Origin: Sphingomonadaceae bacterium PASS1
GTDB taxonomy: Bacteria > Pseudomonadota > Alphaproteobacteria > Sphingomonadales > Sphingomonadaceae
Reading direction: 5' to 3'
Length of the DNA: 64,000 bases
Assembly (NCBI GenBank): GCA_002255985.1
Contig: NKIR01000004.1
Span: forward strand, 62,001-126,000
The number at the start of each line of letters is the position of its first letter. The stretch's first letter is position 1. The position numbers and the translations under genes were made by a program. Under the pieces are notes generated by a model. It searched no databases. It was given only the letters and a program-made list of their open reading frames with translations, and was not told the origin of the DNA. This document shows, piece after piece, positions 7,667 through 17,247 of this stretch.

Positions 7667-8703
7667 GTCCCGTCTTCCGAAATCCCGGTGTTTTGCGTGG
7701 ATTCAAGCCCGCTCTTGGCGGGAAGTGCTTCGAGCACGCGGTCGAGCACCTCTGGCACGCCTTGTCCAGTTGCGCCTGAAATCGCAATCACATCCTGGGC
7801 GCCTGCCGCCTGCAGTTGCGCCGCGATGTCCGCCATTAATTCGGGGTCGAGCAAATCGCCCTTATTGAGTGCCACTATCTGCGGCTTGTCTTCAAGTCCG
7901 GCACCATAATCAGCAAGTTCATCGCAGACCGTTTGCCATGCAAGCACCGGATCGTCTTGCGTCGCATCAATCAAATGTATGAGGATCTGGCAGCGTTCGA
8001 TGTGCCCAAGAAAACGGTCGCCGATGCCGACGCCGTCGGCAGCACCAGCAATAAGACCGGGAATATCGGCAAGCACAAACTCGCGCGACTTGTGGCTGAC
8101 GACGCCCAATTGCGGGCGTATCGTCGTGAACGGATAGGCCCCGACCTTGGCCTTGGTATTCGACACCTGATTGATGAAGGTCGATTTACCCGCATTTGGC
8201 ATTCCGACCAAGCCAGCGTCGGCCAGCAGCTTAAGCCGCAACCAGACGTACATCTCTTCATAGGGCCAGCCCGGGCCGTGCTGCGTCGGCGCGCGGTTGG
8301 TCGAGGTCTTGTACGACGCATTACCGCGCCCGCCGTCGCCGCCTTTCAGGAACACGACTCGTTGACCAACCTCAGTCAGATCGAGCAATAAGGTGCGTTC
8401 TTCATCGTCGGCCAGCACCTGAGTACCAACAGGCAGCTTGATGACTAGATCCTCGCCATAGGCCCCGTGACGGTCACGCCCCATGCCCTGAATACCGCGC
8501 TGCGCCTTGAAATGCTGAGCGTAGCGAAAGTCGATTAGCGTATTGAGGCCAGCAACCGCCTCGAAAATTATATTGCCACCCTTGCCGCCATTGCCGCCGT
8601 CGGGGCCACCATATTGAACATATTTTTCACGACGAAAGCTGACCGCTCCCGGGCCACCGGCGCCGGAACGGATAAAGATTTTTGCTTGGTCGAGAAAATG
8701 CAT
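7651..8703 (-). CDS. obg: Obg/CgtA ribosome-associated GTPase
   Basis: GTPase of late 50S assembly and stress control. It has 350 residues: a glycine-rich Obg fold (residues 1-158, with GGPGAVSFRREKY and DGGNGGKGG), then the G domain with GMPNAGKST (G1), DIPGLI (G3) and NKGD (G4). The short Gram-negative form ends soon after the G domain. The usual partners rplU and rpmA are not upstream; instead there is a palindromic repeat and tRNA-Ala. First gene of the operon leading to the sphingolipid genes. Confidence 0.95.
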   Translation of the reverse strand: MHFLDQAKIFIRSGAGGPGAVSFRREKYVQYGGPDGGNGGKGGNIIFEAVAGLNTLIDFRYAQHFKAQRGIQGMGRDRHGAYGEDLVIKLPVGTQVLADDEERTLLLDLTEVGQRVVFLKGGDGGRGNASYKTSTNRAPTQHGPGWPYEEMYVWLRLKLLADAGLVGMPNAGKSTFINQVSNTKAKVGAYPFTTIRPQLGVVSHKSREFVLADIPGLIAGAADGVGIGDRFLGHIERCQILIHLIDATQDDPVLAWQTVCDELADYGAGLEDKPQIVALNKGDLLDPELMADIAAQLQAAGAQDVIAISGATGQGVPEVLDRVLEALPAKSGLESTQNTGISEDGTWSPI

Positions 8704-8732
8704 GTGTTGGCCTTAGACTATCAAAACGATTT

Positions 8733-8822
8733 CGTCATCCTGAACTCGGTTCACCACTGGTGACTGCGTTCCAGGATAACAGGCTAACGCCGCATGTTAT
8801 GCTGAAACAGGTTCAGCATGAC
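8733..8822. repeat. Paired palindromic repeat, copy 1
   Basis: Intergenic member of a dispersed family. The left unit begins CGTCATCCTGAAC and closes with CCAGGATAAC but its loop is enlarged by about 19 bases; the right unit, ATGCTGAAAC-AG-GTTCAGCAT, is an intact hairpin ending in CATGAC. The two units point in opposite directions around a short linker. It lies between the start of obg and the 3' end of tRNA-Ala. Confidence 0.7.
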
Positions 8823-8889
8823 TAAACTACGTTACGAAAAATTAGCGCGCGTGTCGCGCGTGCCTGCCAGCCGAAGCTTTAGCGAAGGT

Positions 8890-8965
8890 TGGTGGAGCCT
8901 AGGGGAGTCGAACCCCTGACCTCTACACTGCCAGTGTAGCGCTCTACCAGCTGAGCTAAGGCCCC
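8890..8965 (-). tRNA. tRNA-Ala (GGC)
   Basis: Read on the minus strand the 76 bases fold as a cloverleaf: a 7-bp acceptor stem GGGGCCU/AGGCUCC with the G3:U70 pair that identifies alanine tRNA, a D loop AGCUCAGCUGGUAGAGC, an anticodon stem CUACA/UGUAG with loop CUGGCAG (anticodon GGC), and a T loop GGUUCGACUCC. The CCA end is encoded. Confidence 0.95.
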
Positions 8966-9039
8966 ATCTGGCCGCCCATCGGGCAGCCTTGGTGAGGAGC
9001 GCCACTAGCGGGCGCTCCTGTATATTTCAAGTCCGAAGA

Positions 9040-9357
9040 TTAGATGTCGTCTGGTTCGTCTTCGGTGCCGGCAACGCCGAGATCTTCGTCACCGCCAAGG
9101 TCGACATCATTGTCTGGCGACACGTCACCGTCAACGGCATCGACGTCAATGTCCAGATCGTCGTCGGCAAGATCCGAATCGTCTTTCTTCTTTTCGGCTT
9201 CTTCAAACGGCATAGGCTGCTTCGACTTCAGAACTGGCTCAGGTGTCCACTGGTTGCCGCATTCAATGCATTCAACCGGCTCGTCCTTGGTCAGGTCGTA
9301 AAAACGAACACCACATTTCGGGCAAGTGCGCTTGGTTCCCCATTCAGCCTTGATCAT
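9040..9357 (-). CDS. FYDLN acid family protein (TIGR02300)
   Basis: A 105-residue protein typical of alphaproteobacteria. The N-terminus holds a CPKC...CIEC zinc-ribbon-like pair of cysteine motifs around FYDLTKDEP, followed by a very acidic tail from residue 55 on, rich in Asp and Glu. The pattern defines the family; no biochemical function is known to me. It stands alone between tRNA-Ala and the divergent aroA. Confidence 0.85.
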   Translation of the reverse strand: MIKAEWGTKRTCPKCGVRFYDLTKDEPVECIECGNQWTPEPVLKSKQPMPFEEAEKKKDDSDLADDDLDIDVDAVDGDVSPDNDVDLGGDEDLGVAGTEDEPDDI

Positions 9358-9513
9358 GGCGGGCTCAAATCCTTTTTAAACTGGCTTGGAAGGGCGATGC
9401 ACATGTGTGAATCACCGTCAATTGGCGCGGCCTTTGCCACAGCGACGCGCCGCTGTCAAAAATTACTGTGGTCGTTGACTTGGCGACGCATCATCCGCAA
9501 AGCGCAAAACGTC

Positions 9514-10848
9514 ATGCACAGCGTTCAACCCCGCCCCGCCAGTTTCCGTTCGCAAGGGCCGCTTCGCGGCACAGTGAAGGTACCCGGAGACAAATCCATC
9601 TCGCACCGGTCGCTGATGCTCAGCGCATTGGCCGTTGGCGAAAGCCGGATTTCCGGTCTGCTCGAGGGCGAAGACGTGCTGGCGACCGCCGCCGCGATGC
9701 GCGCGATGGGCGCACACATCGAACGCACGGGCGAAGGTTGCTGGACCGTCCAAGGCGTTGGCGTTGGCGGCCTGACGCAACCCGCACGCGCGCTCGATAT
9801 GGGCAATAGCGGAACGTCGACACGATTGTTGATGGGTCTGGTTGCCAGCCACCGGCTCACCGCGACATTCATTGGCGACGCGTCCTTATCCAAACGCCCG
9901 ATGGGCCGCGTTATAGACCCACTCAGCCAAATGGGCGCCGAATTCACCGCAAGCCCCGGCGGAACCTTGCCGCTGATGGTGCGCGGCTTGGTGCCGGCCG
10001 TGCCGATCAGCTATCGTCTGCCGGTCGCCTCTGCACAGGTTAAAAGCGCCGTGTTGCTGACTGGTCTTAATACACCCGGCATTACCGAGGTGATTGAACC
10101 CGTCCCAACGCGTGACCACAGCGAACGTATGCTCCGCGGGTTCGGCGCGGATTTGACGGTTGAAGTCGATGCCGATGGTGTGCGCCATATCCGGCTTGTC
10201 GGCGAAGCAGAGCTGCAGCCGCAGACGATCGAAGTGCCCGGCGACCCTTCATCGGCGGCCTTCCCGATTGTCGCGGCGCTCATTACCCCGGGCAGCGAAG
10301 TGACCGTGACCCATGTCGGCATGAACCCGACGCGCACGGGCATTTTCAAGATGCTTGAAGCGATGGGCGCTGACCTGACTTACGGCAACGAACGCGAAGT
10401 CGGCGGCGAGCCGGTGGCGGATATCACCGCGCGCCATTCGGTTTTGCGCGGGATCGAAGTGCCACCCGAAGTCGCACCAAGTATGATCGACGAATTTCCG
10501 GTATTCTTCGTCGCCGCGTGCATGGCGCAGGGACAGACCATCACCAGCGGCCTTGACGAGCTGCGCGTGAAAGAGTCTGACCGGATCGCTTTAATGGCGA
10601 CCGGCCTGAAAGCCATTGGCGCGCAGGTCGAGGAACGCGAAGATGGCCTTGTCATTCAAGGCACGGGCGGCGAACCGCTGGAGGGCGGCGCAACAATCAA
10701 CAGTGCGCTCGATCACCGCATTGCCATGAGCTTCGCGGTGGCGGGGCAGCATTGCTACCATCCCGTGACGATCGATGATGTATCACCCATCGCCACGAGC
10801 TTTCCGACGTTCGAGGCGATGATGCACAATCTTCAAGTTGAAAATTGA
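9514..10848 (+). CDS. aroA: 5-enolpyruvylshikimate-3-phosphate synthase
   Basis: Adds enolpyruvyl from PEP to shikimate 3-phosphate in the chorismate pathway. The 444 residues show the two-domain EPSPS motifs: [14 protein letters not shown] near the N-terminus, [33 protein letters not shown] and DHRIAMSF near the end. The frame is open upstream to 8989, but that part covers the FYDLN gene on the other strand; ATG 9514 gives the usual short leader before the [10 protein letters not shown] strand. Followed by cmk. Confidence 0.95.
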   Translation: MHSVQPRPASFRSQGPLRGTVKVPGDKSISHRSLMLSALAVGESRISGLLEGEDVLATAAAMRAMGAHIERTGEGCWTVQGVGVGGLTQPARALDMGNSGTSTRLLMGLVASHRLTATFIGDASLSKRPMGRVIDPLSQMGAEFTASPGGTLPLMVRGLVPAVPISYRLPVASAQVKSAVLLTGLNTPGITEVIEPVPTRDHSERMLRGFGADLTVEVDADGVRHIRLVGEAELQPQTIEVPGDPSSAAFPIVAALITPGSEVTVTHVGMNPTRTGIFKMLEAMGADLTYGNEREVGGEPVADITARHSVLRGIEVPPEVAPSMIDEFPVFFVAACMAQGQTITSGLDELRVKESDRIALMATGLKAIGAQVEEREDGLVIQGTGGEPLEGGATINSALDHRIAMSFAVAGQHCYHPVTIDDVSPIATSFPTFEAMMHNLQVEN

Positions 10849-10915
10849 CCGCGCATATCGCCCCTTTCGCTGGCGCGGCGTTGACGGCGCGGCGCGCTCC
10901 CAAGGGCGCTGCGCA

Positions 10916-11542
10916 ATGATAATCGCCGTTGATGGCCCAACTGCTTCGGGCAAGGGCACGTTGGCAAAGGCATTGGCGGCGCATTTCGGCCTGCCGTTTC
11001 TGGACACGGGCCTGCTGTACCGCGCGGTGGGTCGGCAGGTGCAATACAACAATGGCAATCCTGATGATCCGGCCGACGCTTTGGCTGGATGTGATTTCAC
11101 AGACAGCATTCTCGATGACGCAGCTTTGCGCACCGAAGAGGTCGGCGGTTTGGCCAGCCGCGTTTCGCTCCACCCGCAGGTGCGCGCTGCGTTGAACAAG
11201 CGTCAGGTGGATTTTGCCAACCAACGCGGCGGTGCGTTGTTGGACGGGCGGGACATTGGCACGGTGATTGCGCCGCATGCCGATGTGAAGCTGTTTGTCA
11301 CAGCCCCTGCCGAGGTGCGGGCGCAGCGGCGTTATGACGAAATGCAGCGGCACGGAATCGACGTGCGCTTTGCCGATATTCTTGCCGATATTCATGCCCG
11401 CGACGCACGCGACATGGGGCGGGCCGATGCCCCGTTAAAACCCGCGCAAGACGCGCTATTGCTTGATACCGGCGATTTGACTATAGGCGGCGCCGTTCAA
11501 GCTGCGATTGGGCTGGCGGAGGGTAAACTCCGCCAGAGTTGA
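10916..11542 (+). CDS. cmk: Cytidylate kinase
   Basis: Phosphorylates CMP and dCMP with ATP. It has 208 residues starting [21 protein letters not shown], with the P-loop GPTASGKGT at residues 7-15, then [12 protein letters not shown] and LDGRDIGTV, all cmk signatures. The frame is open to 10838, overlapping aroA, but the homologous start is ATG 10916. The order aroA-cmk-rpsA is the common proteobacterial arrangement. Confidence 0.95.
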   Translation: MIIAVDGPTASGKGTLAKALAAHFGLPFLDTGLLYRAVGRQVQYNNGNPDDPADALAGCDFTDSILDDAALRTEEVGGLASRVSLHPQVRAALNKRQVDFANQRGGALLDGRDIGTVIAPHADVKLFVTAPAEVRAQRRYDEMQRHGIDVRFADILADIHARDARDMGRADAPLKPAQDALLLDTGDLTIGGAVQAAIGLAEGKLRQS

Positions 11543-11572
11543 GTGGCCGGAGTGTTTGGTTTCCATACACAA

Positions 11573-11648
11573 GTCATGCTGAAACCGTTTCAGCATCTTA
11601 CTTTGGCACATGCCTGTAAACAGTAAGACCCTGAAACATGTTCAGGGC
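11573..11648. repeat. Paired palindromic repeat, copy 2
   Basis: Between cmk and rpsA. The left hairpin ATGCTGAAACCGTTTCAGCAT is nearly perfect; the right unit uses a different but still complementary outer stem, CCCTGAAACATGTTCAGGG. A CTTACT/AGTAAG pair sits in the linker. Member of the same dispersed family as the copies at 8733, 36642, 49724 and 56743. Confidence 0.7.
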
Positions 11649-11688
11649 GGCAATGGTTTGGAATACAACAATCTGTAATTGAACGCTT

Positions 11689-11744
11689 TATTGCTATTCG
11701 GGCAATAGGGCATTTCTGGTCAAAGACCGTCGGAACCAACCGAC
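11689..11744 (+). promoter_or_regulatory. Stem-loops in the rpsA 5' leader
   Basis: Two small hairpins precede rpsA: TATTGC/GCAATA (11689-11707) and GTCGG/CCGAC with loop AACCAA (11729-11744), ending about 36 bases before the ATG. rpsA leaders in proteobacteria are often structured and bound by S1 itself; whether these stems act this way is inference. No convincing -35/-10 pair was found. Confidence 0.35.
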
Positions 11745-11780
11745 TGGCCGGACAAAAAGTACGTAAGGAAACTCTAACCT

Positions 11781-13487
11781 ATGGCAACTTCGCCAAACCC
11801 GACCCGCGACGATTTCGCGGCACTTCTCGACGAATCACTTGGTGGCGCAGACGGTGGCTTTGAAGGCCGCGTCGTAAAAGGCACCGTAACCGCAATCGAT
11901 AATGACCATGCTGTCATCGATGTGGGTCTCAAATCCGAAGGCCGTGTGGCGCTGCGTGAATTCGCTATGCCCGGCCAAAAAGCCGACCTGAAGGTTGGCG
12001 ACGAAGTTGAAGTCTTCGTTGACCGCGTAGAAAATATGAACGGCGAAGCAATGCTCAGCCGCGACCGTGCCCGCCGCGAAGCTGCGTGGGATGTTCTTGA
12101 AGGCGAATTCGACGCTGGCAACCGCGTTGATGGCGTTATCTTCGGCCGCGTAAAGGGTGGTTTCACCGTTGACCTCGGCGGCGCAGTGGCATTCTTGCCC
12201 GGCAGCCAAGTCGACGTTCGCCCAGTTCGCGACGTAGCTCCCTTGATGGACATCGCGCAGCCATTCGTCATTCTGAAAATGGACCGCAAGCGGGGCAACA
12301 TCGTTGTTTCACGTCGCGCCATTTTGGAAGAGACACGCGCGGAACAGCGCACCGGCCTTATCCAGAACCTCGCTGAAGGTCAGATCATCGACGGCGTTGT
12401 CAAGAACATCACCGATTACGGTGCGTTCGTTGACTTGGGCGGCATCGATGGCCTGCTGCACGTCACCGACATCAGCTACAAGCGTATCAACCACCCAAGC
12501 GAAATCATCAACATTGGTGATACCGTTAAGGTTCAGATCGTTCGTATCAACAAGGACACACAGCGCATCAGCCTTGGCATGAAGCAGCTGGAAAGCGATC
12601 CTTGGGATGCAGCGGTTGCCAAATACCCAGTGGGCACAAAGCTCAAGGGTGCGGTCACGAACATCACCGAGTACGGTGCGTTCATCGAACTCGAAGCCGG
12701 CATCGAAGGCTTGGTCCACGTTTCGGAAATGTCATGGACAAAGAAGAACGTTCACCCTGGCAAGATCGTTTCGACAAGCCAAGAAGTCGACGTTGTCGTT
12801 CTCGACATCGACATGGAAAAGCGCCGCATTTCGCTTGGTCTCAAGCAAGCGCACGACAATCCATGGGCATCGTTTGCTGAGAAGTTCCCAGTTGGTTCGA
12901 CCGTTGAAGGCGAAGTCAAGAACGCGACCGAATTCGGCCTGTTCATCGGTCTCGACGGCGACGTTGATGGCATGGTGCACATGTCCGACATCGCATGGGG
13001 CATCACCGGCGAAGAAGCATTGCATCTTCACCGCAAGGGCGAAACCGTCAAGGCAATCGTCCTCGACATCGACGCCGAGAAAGAGCGCATTTCGCTTGGC
13101 ATCAAGCAGCTTGAAAAGGGTGCCCCATCGGCAGCCGGCGCTGCTTCGGTCAGCGGCCTGAAGAAGGGTGCGACCACCACGGTTACTGTTCTTGAAGTAC
13201 GCGATGGCGGGCTTGAAGTGCAGGCCGGTGAAGATGGCGCAACTGGCTTCATCAAGCGCGCCGACCTTGGCCGTGACCGTGACGAGCAACGTCCAGACCG
13301 TTTCCAGGTTGGCCAAAAGTTCGACGCAATGATCACTGGCTTCGACCGTTCGAAGAAGCCAAACTTCTCCGTCAAGGCGCTTCAACTCGCTGAAGAGAAA
13401 CAAGCTGTTGAGCAATATGGTTCGTCGGACTCCGGCGCATCGCTTGGCGACATCTTGGGTGAAGCGCTTAAGGGCGTGAAGAAATAA
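11781..13487 (+). CDS. rpsA: 30S ribosomal protein S1
   Basis: RNA-binding ribosomal protein required for initiation on most mRNAs. The 568 residues contain six S1 (OB-fold) domains; repeats three to five are most regular, each with a G-x-V-x-N-I-T-x-Y-G-A/L-F core (KNITDYGAFVDLGGIDGL, TNITEYGAFIELEAGIEGL, KNATEFGLFIGLDGDVDGM) and closing in RISLGLKQ. The length is normal for S1. A strong intrinsic terminator follows. Confidence 0.97.
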   Translation: MATSPNPTRDDFAALLDESLGGADGGFEGRVVKGTVTAIDNDHAVIDVGLKSEGRVALREFAMPGQKADLKVGDEVEVFVDRVENMNGEAMLSRDRARREAAWDVLEGEFDAGNRVDGVIFGRVKGGFTVDLGGAVAFLPGSQVDVRPVRDVAPLMDIAQPFVILKMDRKRGNIVVSRRAILEETRAEQRTGLIQNLAEGQIIDGVVKNITDYGAFVDLGGIDGLLHVTDISYKRINHPSEIINIGDTVKVQIVRINKDTQRISLGMKQLESDPWDAAVAKYPVGTKLKGAVTNITEYGAFIELEAGIEGLVHVSEMSWTKKNVHPGKIVSTSQEVDVVVLDIDMEKRRISLGLKQAHDNPWASFAEKFPVGSTVEGEVKNATEFGLFIGLDGDVDGMVHMSDIAWGITGEEALHLHRKGETVKAIVLDIDAEKERISLGIKQLEKGAPSAAGAASVSGLKKGATTTVTVLEVRDGGLEVQAGEDGATGFIKRADLGRDRDEQRPDRFQVGQKFDAMITGFDRSKKPNFSVKALQLAEEKQAVEQYGSSDSGASLGDILGEALKGVKK

Positions 13488-13522
13488 GCTTCGGCTAATC
13501 CACATCTCCGTTTTATCGGGAC

Positions 13523-13557
13523 AAAAACCCGCCCTTTTCACGAAGGGCGGGTTTTTT
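13523..13557 (+). terminator. Intrinsic terminator of rpsA
   Basis: Perfect GC-rich stem CCCGCCCTT/AAGGGCGGG with loop TTCACG, followed by seven T residues and preceded by five A residues, 36 bases after the rpsA stop. The flanking A and T runs extend the stem, so it may also work for reverse transcription. Confidence 0.9.
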
Positions 13558-13691
13558 GATGTTCTCGGCCAACAACATCTGCAAGAGCGTTGTAATATCG
13601 TAAAAATTCTGGCAGCTTGGAACAATTACCGACGTCAGAAGCTTGAAAAGCTGCCTTGCAACGACAGCTGGCCCGATATGAAGGACATAGA

Positions 13692-13970
13692 ATGATCCGT
13701 TCAGAATTGATCAAAAAGCTGGAAGCTGAAAATCCCGAGTTGAAAACGGAAGAAATCGAAAAGATTTTGGATTTATTTTTTGACCAGATCATCCAGCGTC
13801 TTGCCGACGGCGGACGTGTCGAACTACGCGGCTTTGGCGCCTTTTCAACACGCGACCGCAGTCCGCGTAAGGGCCGCAACCCGCGCACGGGCGCCGCGGT
13901 TGATGTTCCTTCCAAGCGCGTACCCTATTTCAAACCCGGCAAGGAAGTGCGGGAACGGCTTAACAAATAA
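13692..13970 (+). CDS. ihfB: Integration host factor beta subunit
   Basis: DNA-bending HU-family protein, 92 residues, from MIRSELIKKLEAENP. It has VELRGFGAF and the DNA-binding arm GRNPRTGAAVDVPSKRVPYFKPGK, both typical of IhfB. An upstream in-frame ATG at 13656 would add twelve residues not found in the family; ATG 13692, after AAGGA, is preferred. The position directly after rpsA is the standard one for ihfB. Confidence 0.93.
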   Translation: MIRSELIKKLEAENPELKTEEIEKILDLFFDQIIQRLADGGRVELRGFGAFSTRDRSPRKGRNPRTGAAVDVPSKRVPYFKPGKEVRERLNK

Positions 13971-14027
13971 GCTTGGGCTGCAAAGCCCCTTGACCGTGCG
14001 GACGTAATGCTGTCTGCGCAATGTCAT

Positions 14028-14113
14028 GCGGATGTGGCGGAATGGTAGACGCTACAGACTTAAAATCTGTTGTCCTTTTGGGCGTGCGGGTTCGAGTCCC
14101 GCCATCCGCACCA
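14028..14113 (+). tRNA. tRNA-Leu (UAA)
   Basis: An 86-base class II tRNA: acceptor stem GCGGAUG/CAUCCGC, discriminator A and encoded CCA; anticodon stem ACAGA/UCUGU with loop CUUAAAA giving anticodon UAA; a long variable arm GUCCUUUUGGGC; T loop GGUUCGAGUCC. Confidence 0.95.
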
Positions 14114-14201
14114 CCTTTTTCTCGATGTCCCGAAGCATGCGCAGAAATTGCGCAATAATGCTGTGTACGCCGCAGATAGCTGCCCCCGGCATAGCCTGAC
14201 C

Positions 14202-15712
14202 TCAGTTACGTGGCGCTTGCCTGCGATAACTCAGGGCCTCTGCGATATGGATGCGACCAACATCGCTCGACCCTGCAAGATCGGCAATCGTTCGGGCGAC
14301 CCGCAAGATGCGCGTATAACCGCGCGCGGATAACCGCATTGCCTCTGCCGCTTGTGCCAGCAATTTCTGGCCCGCGGCATCAAGGCTGGCAAAGGCAGTC
14401 AGCGCATCACCGTCCAAATCCGCATTGGTGCGCAGGCCAGTCCCCGCCAGACGCGCGCTTTGCACTTGGCGCGCGGCATCGACGCGTGACGTAACCTCGG
14501 CCGATCCTTCACTGGGCGGCGGCAAGACGAGGTCTACCGCGCTCACCGCCTGCACCTCCACATGCAAGTCACTGCGATCAAGCAACGGTCCCGATATCTT
14601 TGCCTGGTAATCGGCGGCGCAACGCGGTGCGCGGCTACAGGCCAAAGCGGCATCGCCCAAATGCCCGCAACGGCACGGGTTCATGGCAGCAACCAACTGC
14701 ACATTGGCGGGGAATGTCACATGGCTGTTGGCGCGCGCAATGCTGACTTCGCGGGTTTCGAGCGGTTGCCGTAGACTGTCGAGCACAGCGCGCTGAAATT
14801 CGGGCAACTCATCCAAAAACAGCACGCCCAGATGCGCAAGACTCACTTCGCCCGGCCGAATGCGCAGGCCGCCACCCACCAACGCCGGCATGGAGGCGCT
14901 GTGGTGCGGCGCGCGGAACGGCCGTGTGCGCATCAACCGCCCACCTTCCAACGTCCCGGCCACCGATGCAATCATCGACACTTCGAGCGCTTCGGCGGGC
15001 GTTAGTTCGGGCAATATACCGGGCATGCACGACGCCAAAAGCGACTTGCCCGCACCCGGCGGCCCCACCATGCACAGATTATGCCCCCCCCCGCAGCCGC
15101 GATCTCAAGCGCGCGCTTGGCGGTTTCCTGCCCCTTCACCATTTTCATGTCGGGGCCGCCTTTGCGCGGTTCGGCGGTGCCGGGTTCGGGGCTCCGCAGC
15201 AGCGATTGTCCCTTCAAATGATTCAGCAGCGCAAGCAAATCCGGTGCAGCGATAACTTCAATCTCGCCTGCCCACGCGGCTTCGGACCCCTGCACCGCCG
15301 GACATATCAGCCCCATGCCGCGCGACGATGCGTGTAGCGCCGCCAACAGCACTCCGGGTGACCCCGCAACGCGGCCATCCAGCCCAAGCTCCCCCACCAC
15401 GACATATTGGGCCAGCGTCTCTGCATCGACCAACCCCATCGCACCCAATAATGCCAATGCGATGGGCAAGTCATAATGCGACCCTTCCTTGGGCAGATCC
15501 GCAGGCGACAGGTTGATCGTGATCCGTTTGGGGGGAAGCGCAAGTCCGAGCGCGGAAATTGCGGCGCGCACGCGCTCGCGGCTTTCGGCCACGGCCTTGT
15601 CCGGCAGTCCCACAACCGCGAAACTCACCACGCCGGGCGCTATCTGACATTGTACCTCGACACTGCGCGCTTCGAGCCCGAGATAGGCAACCGTCGAGAC
15701 TATCGACACCAT
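14202..15712 (-). pseudogene. comM: ComM/YifB AAA+ helicase, split by a frameshift
   Basis: ComM is a Mg-chelatase-like AAA+ branch-migration helicase used in natural transformation. The N-terminal half (MVSIVSTVAYLGLEA, VGLPDKAVAESRERVR, INLSPADLPKEG) is in one frame; the ATPase half (MVGPPGAGKS Walker A, LFLDELPEF, then the C-terminal lid to RRQAPRN) is in another. The switch falls exactly at a run of nine C at 15084-15092, just before the Walker A motif. The total of 1511 bases is one short of, or two more than, a multiple of three, and repair by either change gives about 503 residues, the family length. It may be a sequencing error, a true inactivation or slippage; see findings. Confidence 0.85.
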
Positions 15713-16041
15713 ATTGTTACCCCACATGACTCACTATGGACCCCCGCCACACTGGGATGAAGCTGCAGCGGAGGTCCTGCCGACCGGTCCAGTGGTCGAC
15801 ACATATTCGATGGAGGAAAAATCCTGCTCAGGGCAACCGCTGCCGGTTCGTATACGAAGCGTTGGTATATCATTTTCGCGCCGAAACCAGGTTCAGCCGC
15901 GCATCTGTTTAGCGCTGTGCCGTTACGCCTCGCGCATTTCATACCTGGATTGATAGATAGCAACCTATTGCTATGTTTTCACATGACCCCGAGTCGTCCC
16001 CCCTTCTCTGCACCGCCCATCAGCGCAACTGGAGCACGTAC
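15713..16041. other. Intergenic stretch with a short palindrome
   Basis: No supported gene. The only clear structure is the palindrome ATAGCAA-CCTA-TTGCTAT at 15957-15974, about 70 bases before the next gene, which could be an operator or leader stem. Short open frames here lack a ribosome site and any recognisable protein pattern. Confidence 0.4.
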
Positions 16042-16467
16042 ATGAACGCAATGACCACACCTCGCTGGCTGACTTGGGTCAGCATCCTCTTTCTGCTCTG
16101 GAACCTCATCGGCGTCGGCGCCTTTGTCAGCCAGTGGACAATGACAGCCGCCGACATCACCGCGCTGCCGCAGATTGAGCGTGATTTATGGGTATCGATG
16201 CCGGGCTGGGCTTGGGCGGCTTATGCCATCGGCGTTGGCGTCGGAACGCTTGGCGCCATCGGCCTGATCATGCGCAAATATTGGGCACCGCTTGCCTTTT
16301 CATTCAGCCTGATCGCGATCATCATCCAGTTCAGCTATCCCTTCTTGATCGCCAGTGGCGCGCAAACCGACATCGCCATGCTCGCCTTCCCGATATTCAT
16401 CATCGTGATGGCAGTGGTTCAGTGGCAGCTATCACGGCACTGGCAACGCAAAGGCTGGCTGGCCTGA
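16042..16467 (+). CDS. Small four-helix membrane protein, unknown function
   Basis: I do not recognise the family. The 141 residues show four hydrophobic segments, near residues 9-30, 52-75, 82-100 and 107-128, with a tail of basic residues (RHWQRKGWLA). The first and second helices are joined by a short polar loop containing DITALPQIERDL. The frame is open upstream to 15973, but ATG 16042 places the first helix at the N-terminus. It converges on the GST-like gene. Confidence 0.6.
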   Translation: MNAMTTPRWLTWVSILFLLWNLIGVGAFVSQWTMTAADITALPQIERDLWVSMPGWAWAAYAIGVGVGTLGAIGLIMRKYWAPLAFSFSLIAIIIQFSYPFLIASGAQTDIAMLAFPIFIIVMAVVQWQLSRHWQRKGWLA

Positions 16468-16515
16468 ATTTTTCAAAAGGCGGGCAATGGCGCGACTGGT
16501 CGCGTTGGCAGAAGC

Positions 16516-17187
16516 CTAAAAATCCACTTGCTCATAATGCTTGGGCGGGGTGATGACTTCCATCCGTTCGGACAATAATGGCCGAAAGCTGGGGCGCGAC
16601 TTGAACATCGCATACCAAGCCTTGGTCTGCTCATGCCCCGTCCAGTCAATTCCGCCAAGATAATCGGCCACCGAAATTTGTGCGGCCGCGGCAAGATCGG
16701 CCATGCTCATCACCGCGCCGGACAGCCATGCACGGTGATCAATCAGATAGTCGATATAATCGAGATGCCCGTTGGCCAGCTTCATGGCTTCACGCAATAT
16801 TTTGGACTCGGGCGGCTGCCGATCAATCAGGCGCTTTTTCATCCGCTCGTGCAGAAGCGGCTGCGTTACATCGCCATAAAATTGTTCGTCAAACCATGCG
16901 ACCAGCCGGCGTGTTTCGGCGCGATATTGCGCAGTGCCCGTGATCATTGGATTAGTGGCGACGGTTTCATCGATATATTCTGAAATCGCGACCGAATCGA
17001 CCAAGGTGATATTGCGTTCAGGATCGCGCATCACCGGCGTGCGGCCAGCAGGGTTCATGTGCAGAAACTCGTCGCGCTGTTCCCACGGATTTTCGCGCAC
17101 GAGGCTGTACGGCACACCCTTTTCGCCCAAAAGGAGCCGAACCTTACGCGAAAAGGGACACAGCGGATATTGATGGAGATGCCACAT
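16516..17187 (-). CDS. Glutathione S-transferase-family protein, possibly FzlA
   Basis: A 223-residue GST-fold protein: a thioredoxin-like N-terminus MWHLHQYPLCPFSRKVRLLLGEKG with CPFS, the cis-Pro loop NPAGRTPVM, and an all-helical C-terminal domain. The N-terminus resembles the FtsZ-binding GST homologue FzlA of alphaproteobacteria, which acts in constriction rather than detoxification. I cannot separate FzlA from a generic GST by eye, so no symbol is given. It follows the tam operon on the same strand after a 60-base gap. Confidence 0.75.
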   Translation of the reverse strand: MWHLHQYPLCPFSRKVRLLLGEKGVPYSLVRENPWEQRDEFLHMNPAGRTPVMRDPERNITLVDSVAISEYIDETVATNPMITGTAQYRAETRRLVAWFDEQFYGDVTQPLLHERMKKRLIDRQPPESKILREAMKLANGHLDYIDYLIDHRAWLSGAVMSMADLAAAAQISVADYLGGIDWTGHEQTKAWYAMFKSRPSFRPLLSERMEVITPPKHYEQVDF

Positions 17188-17247
17188 GCGTATCTGTTAG
17201 GACCGGTTAACCAAAATGTGAAGGGGTGCGCCATAAAAGCGCATAGA

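Noticed and set aside
8989-9513. N-terminal extension of AroA
   Set aside because: Overlaps the FYDLN gene on the opposite strand and is not part of the EPSPS fold.
11679-11710. A -35/-10 promoter for rpsA (TTGAAC...)
   Set aside because: No acceptable -10 at a normal distance.
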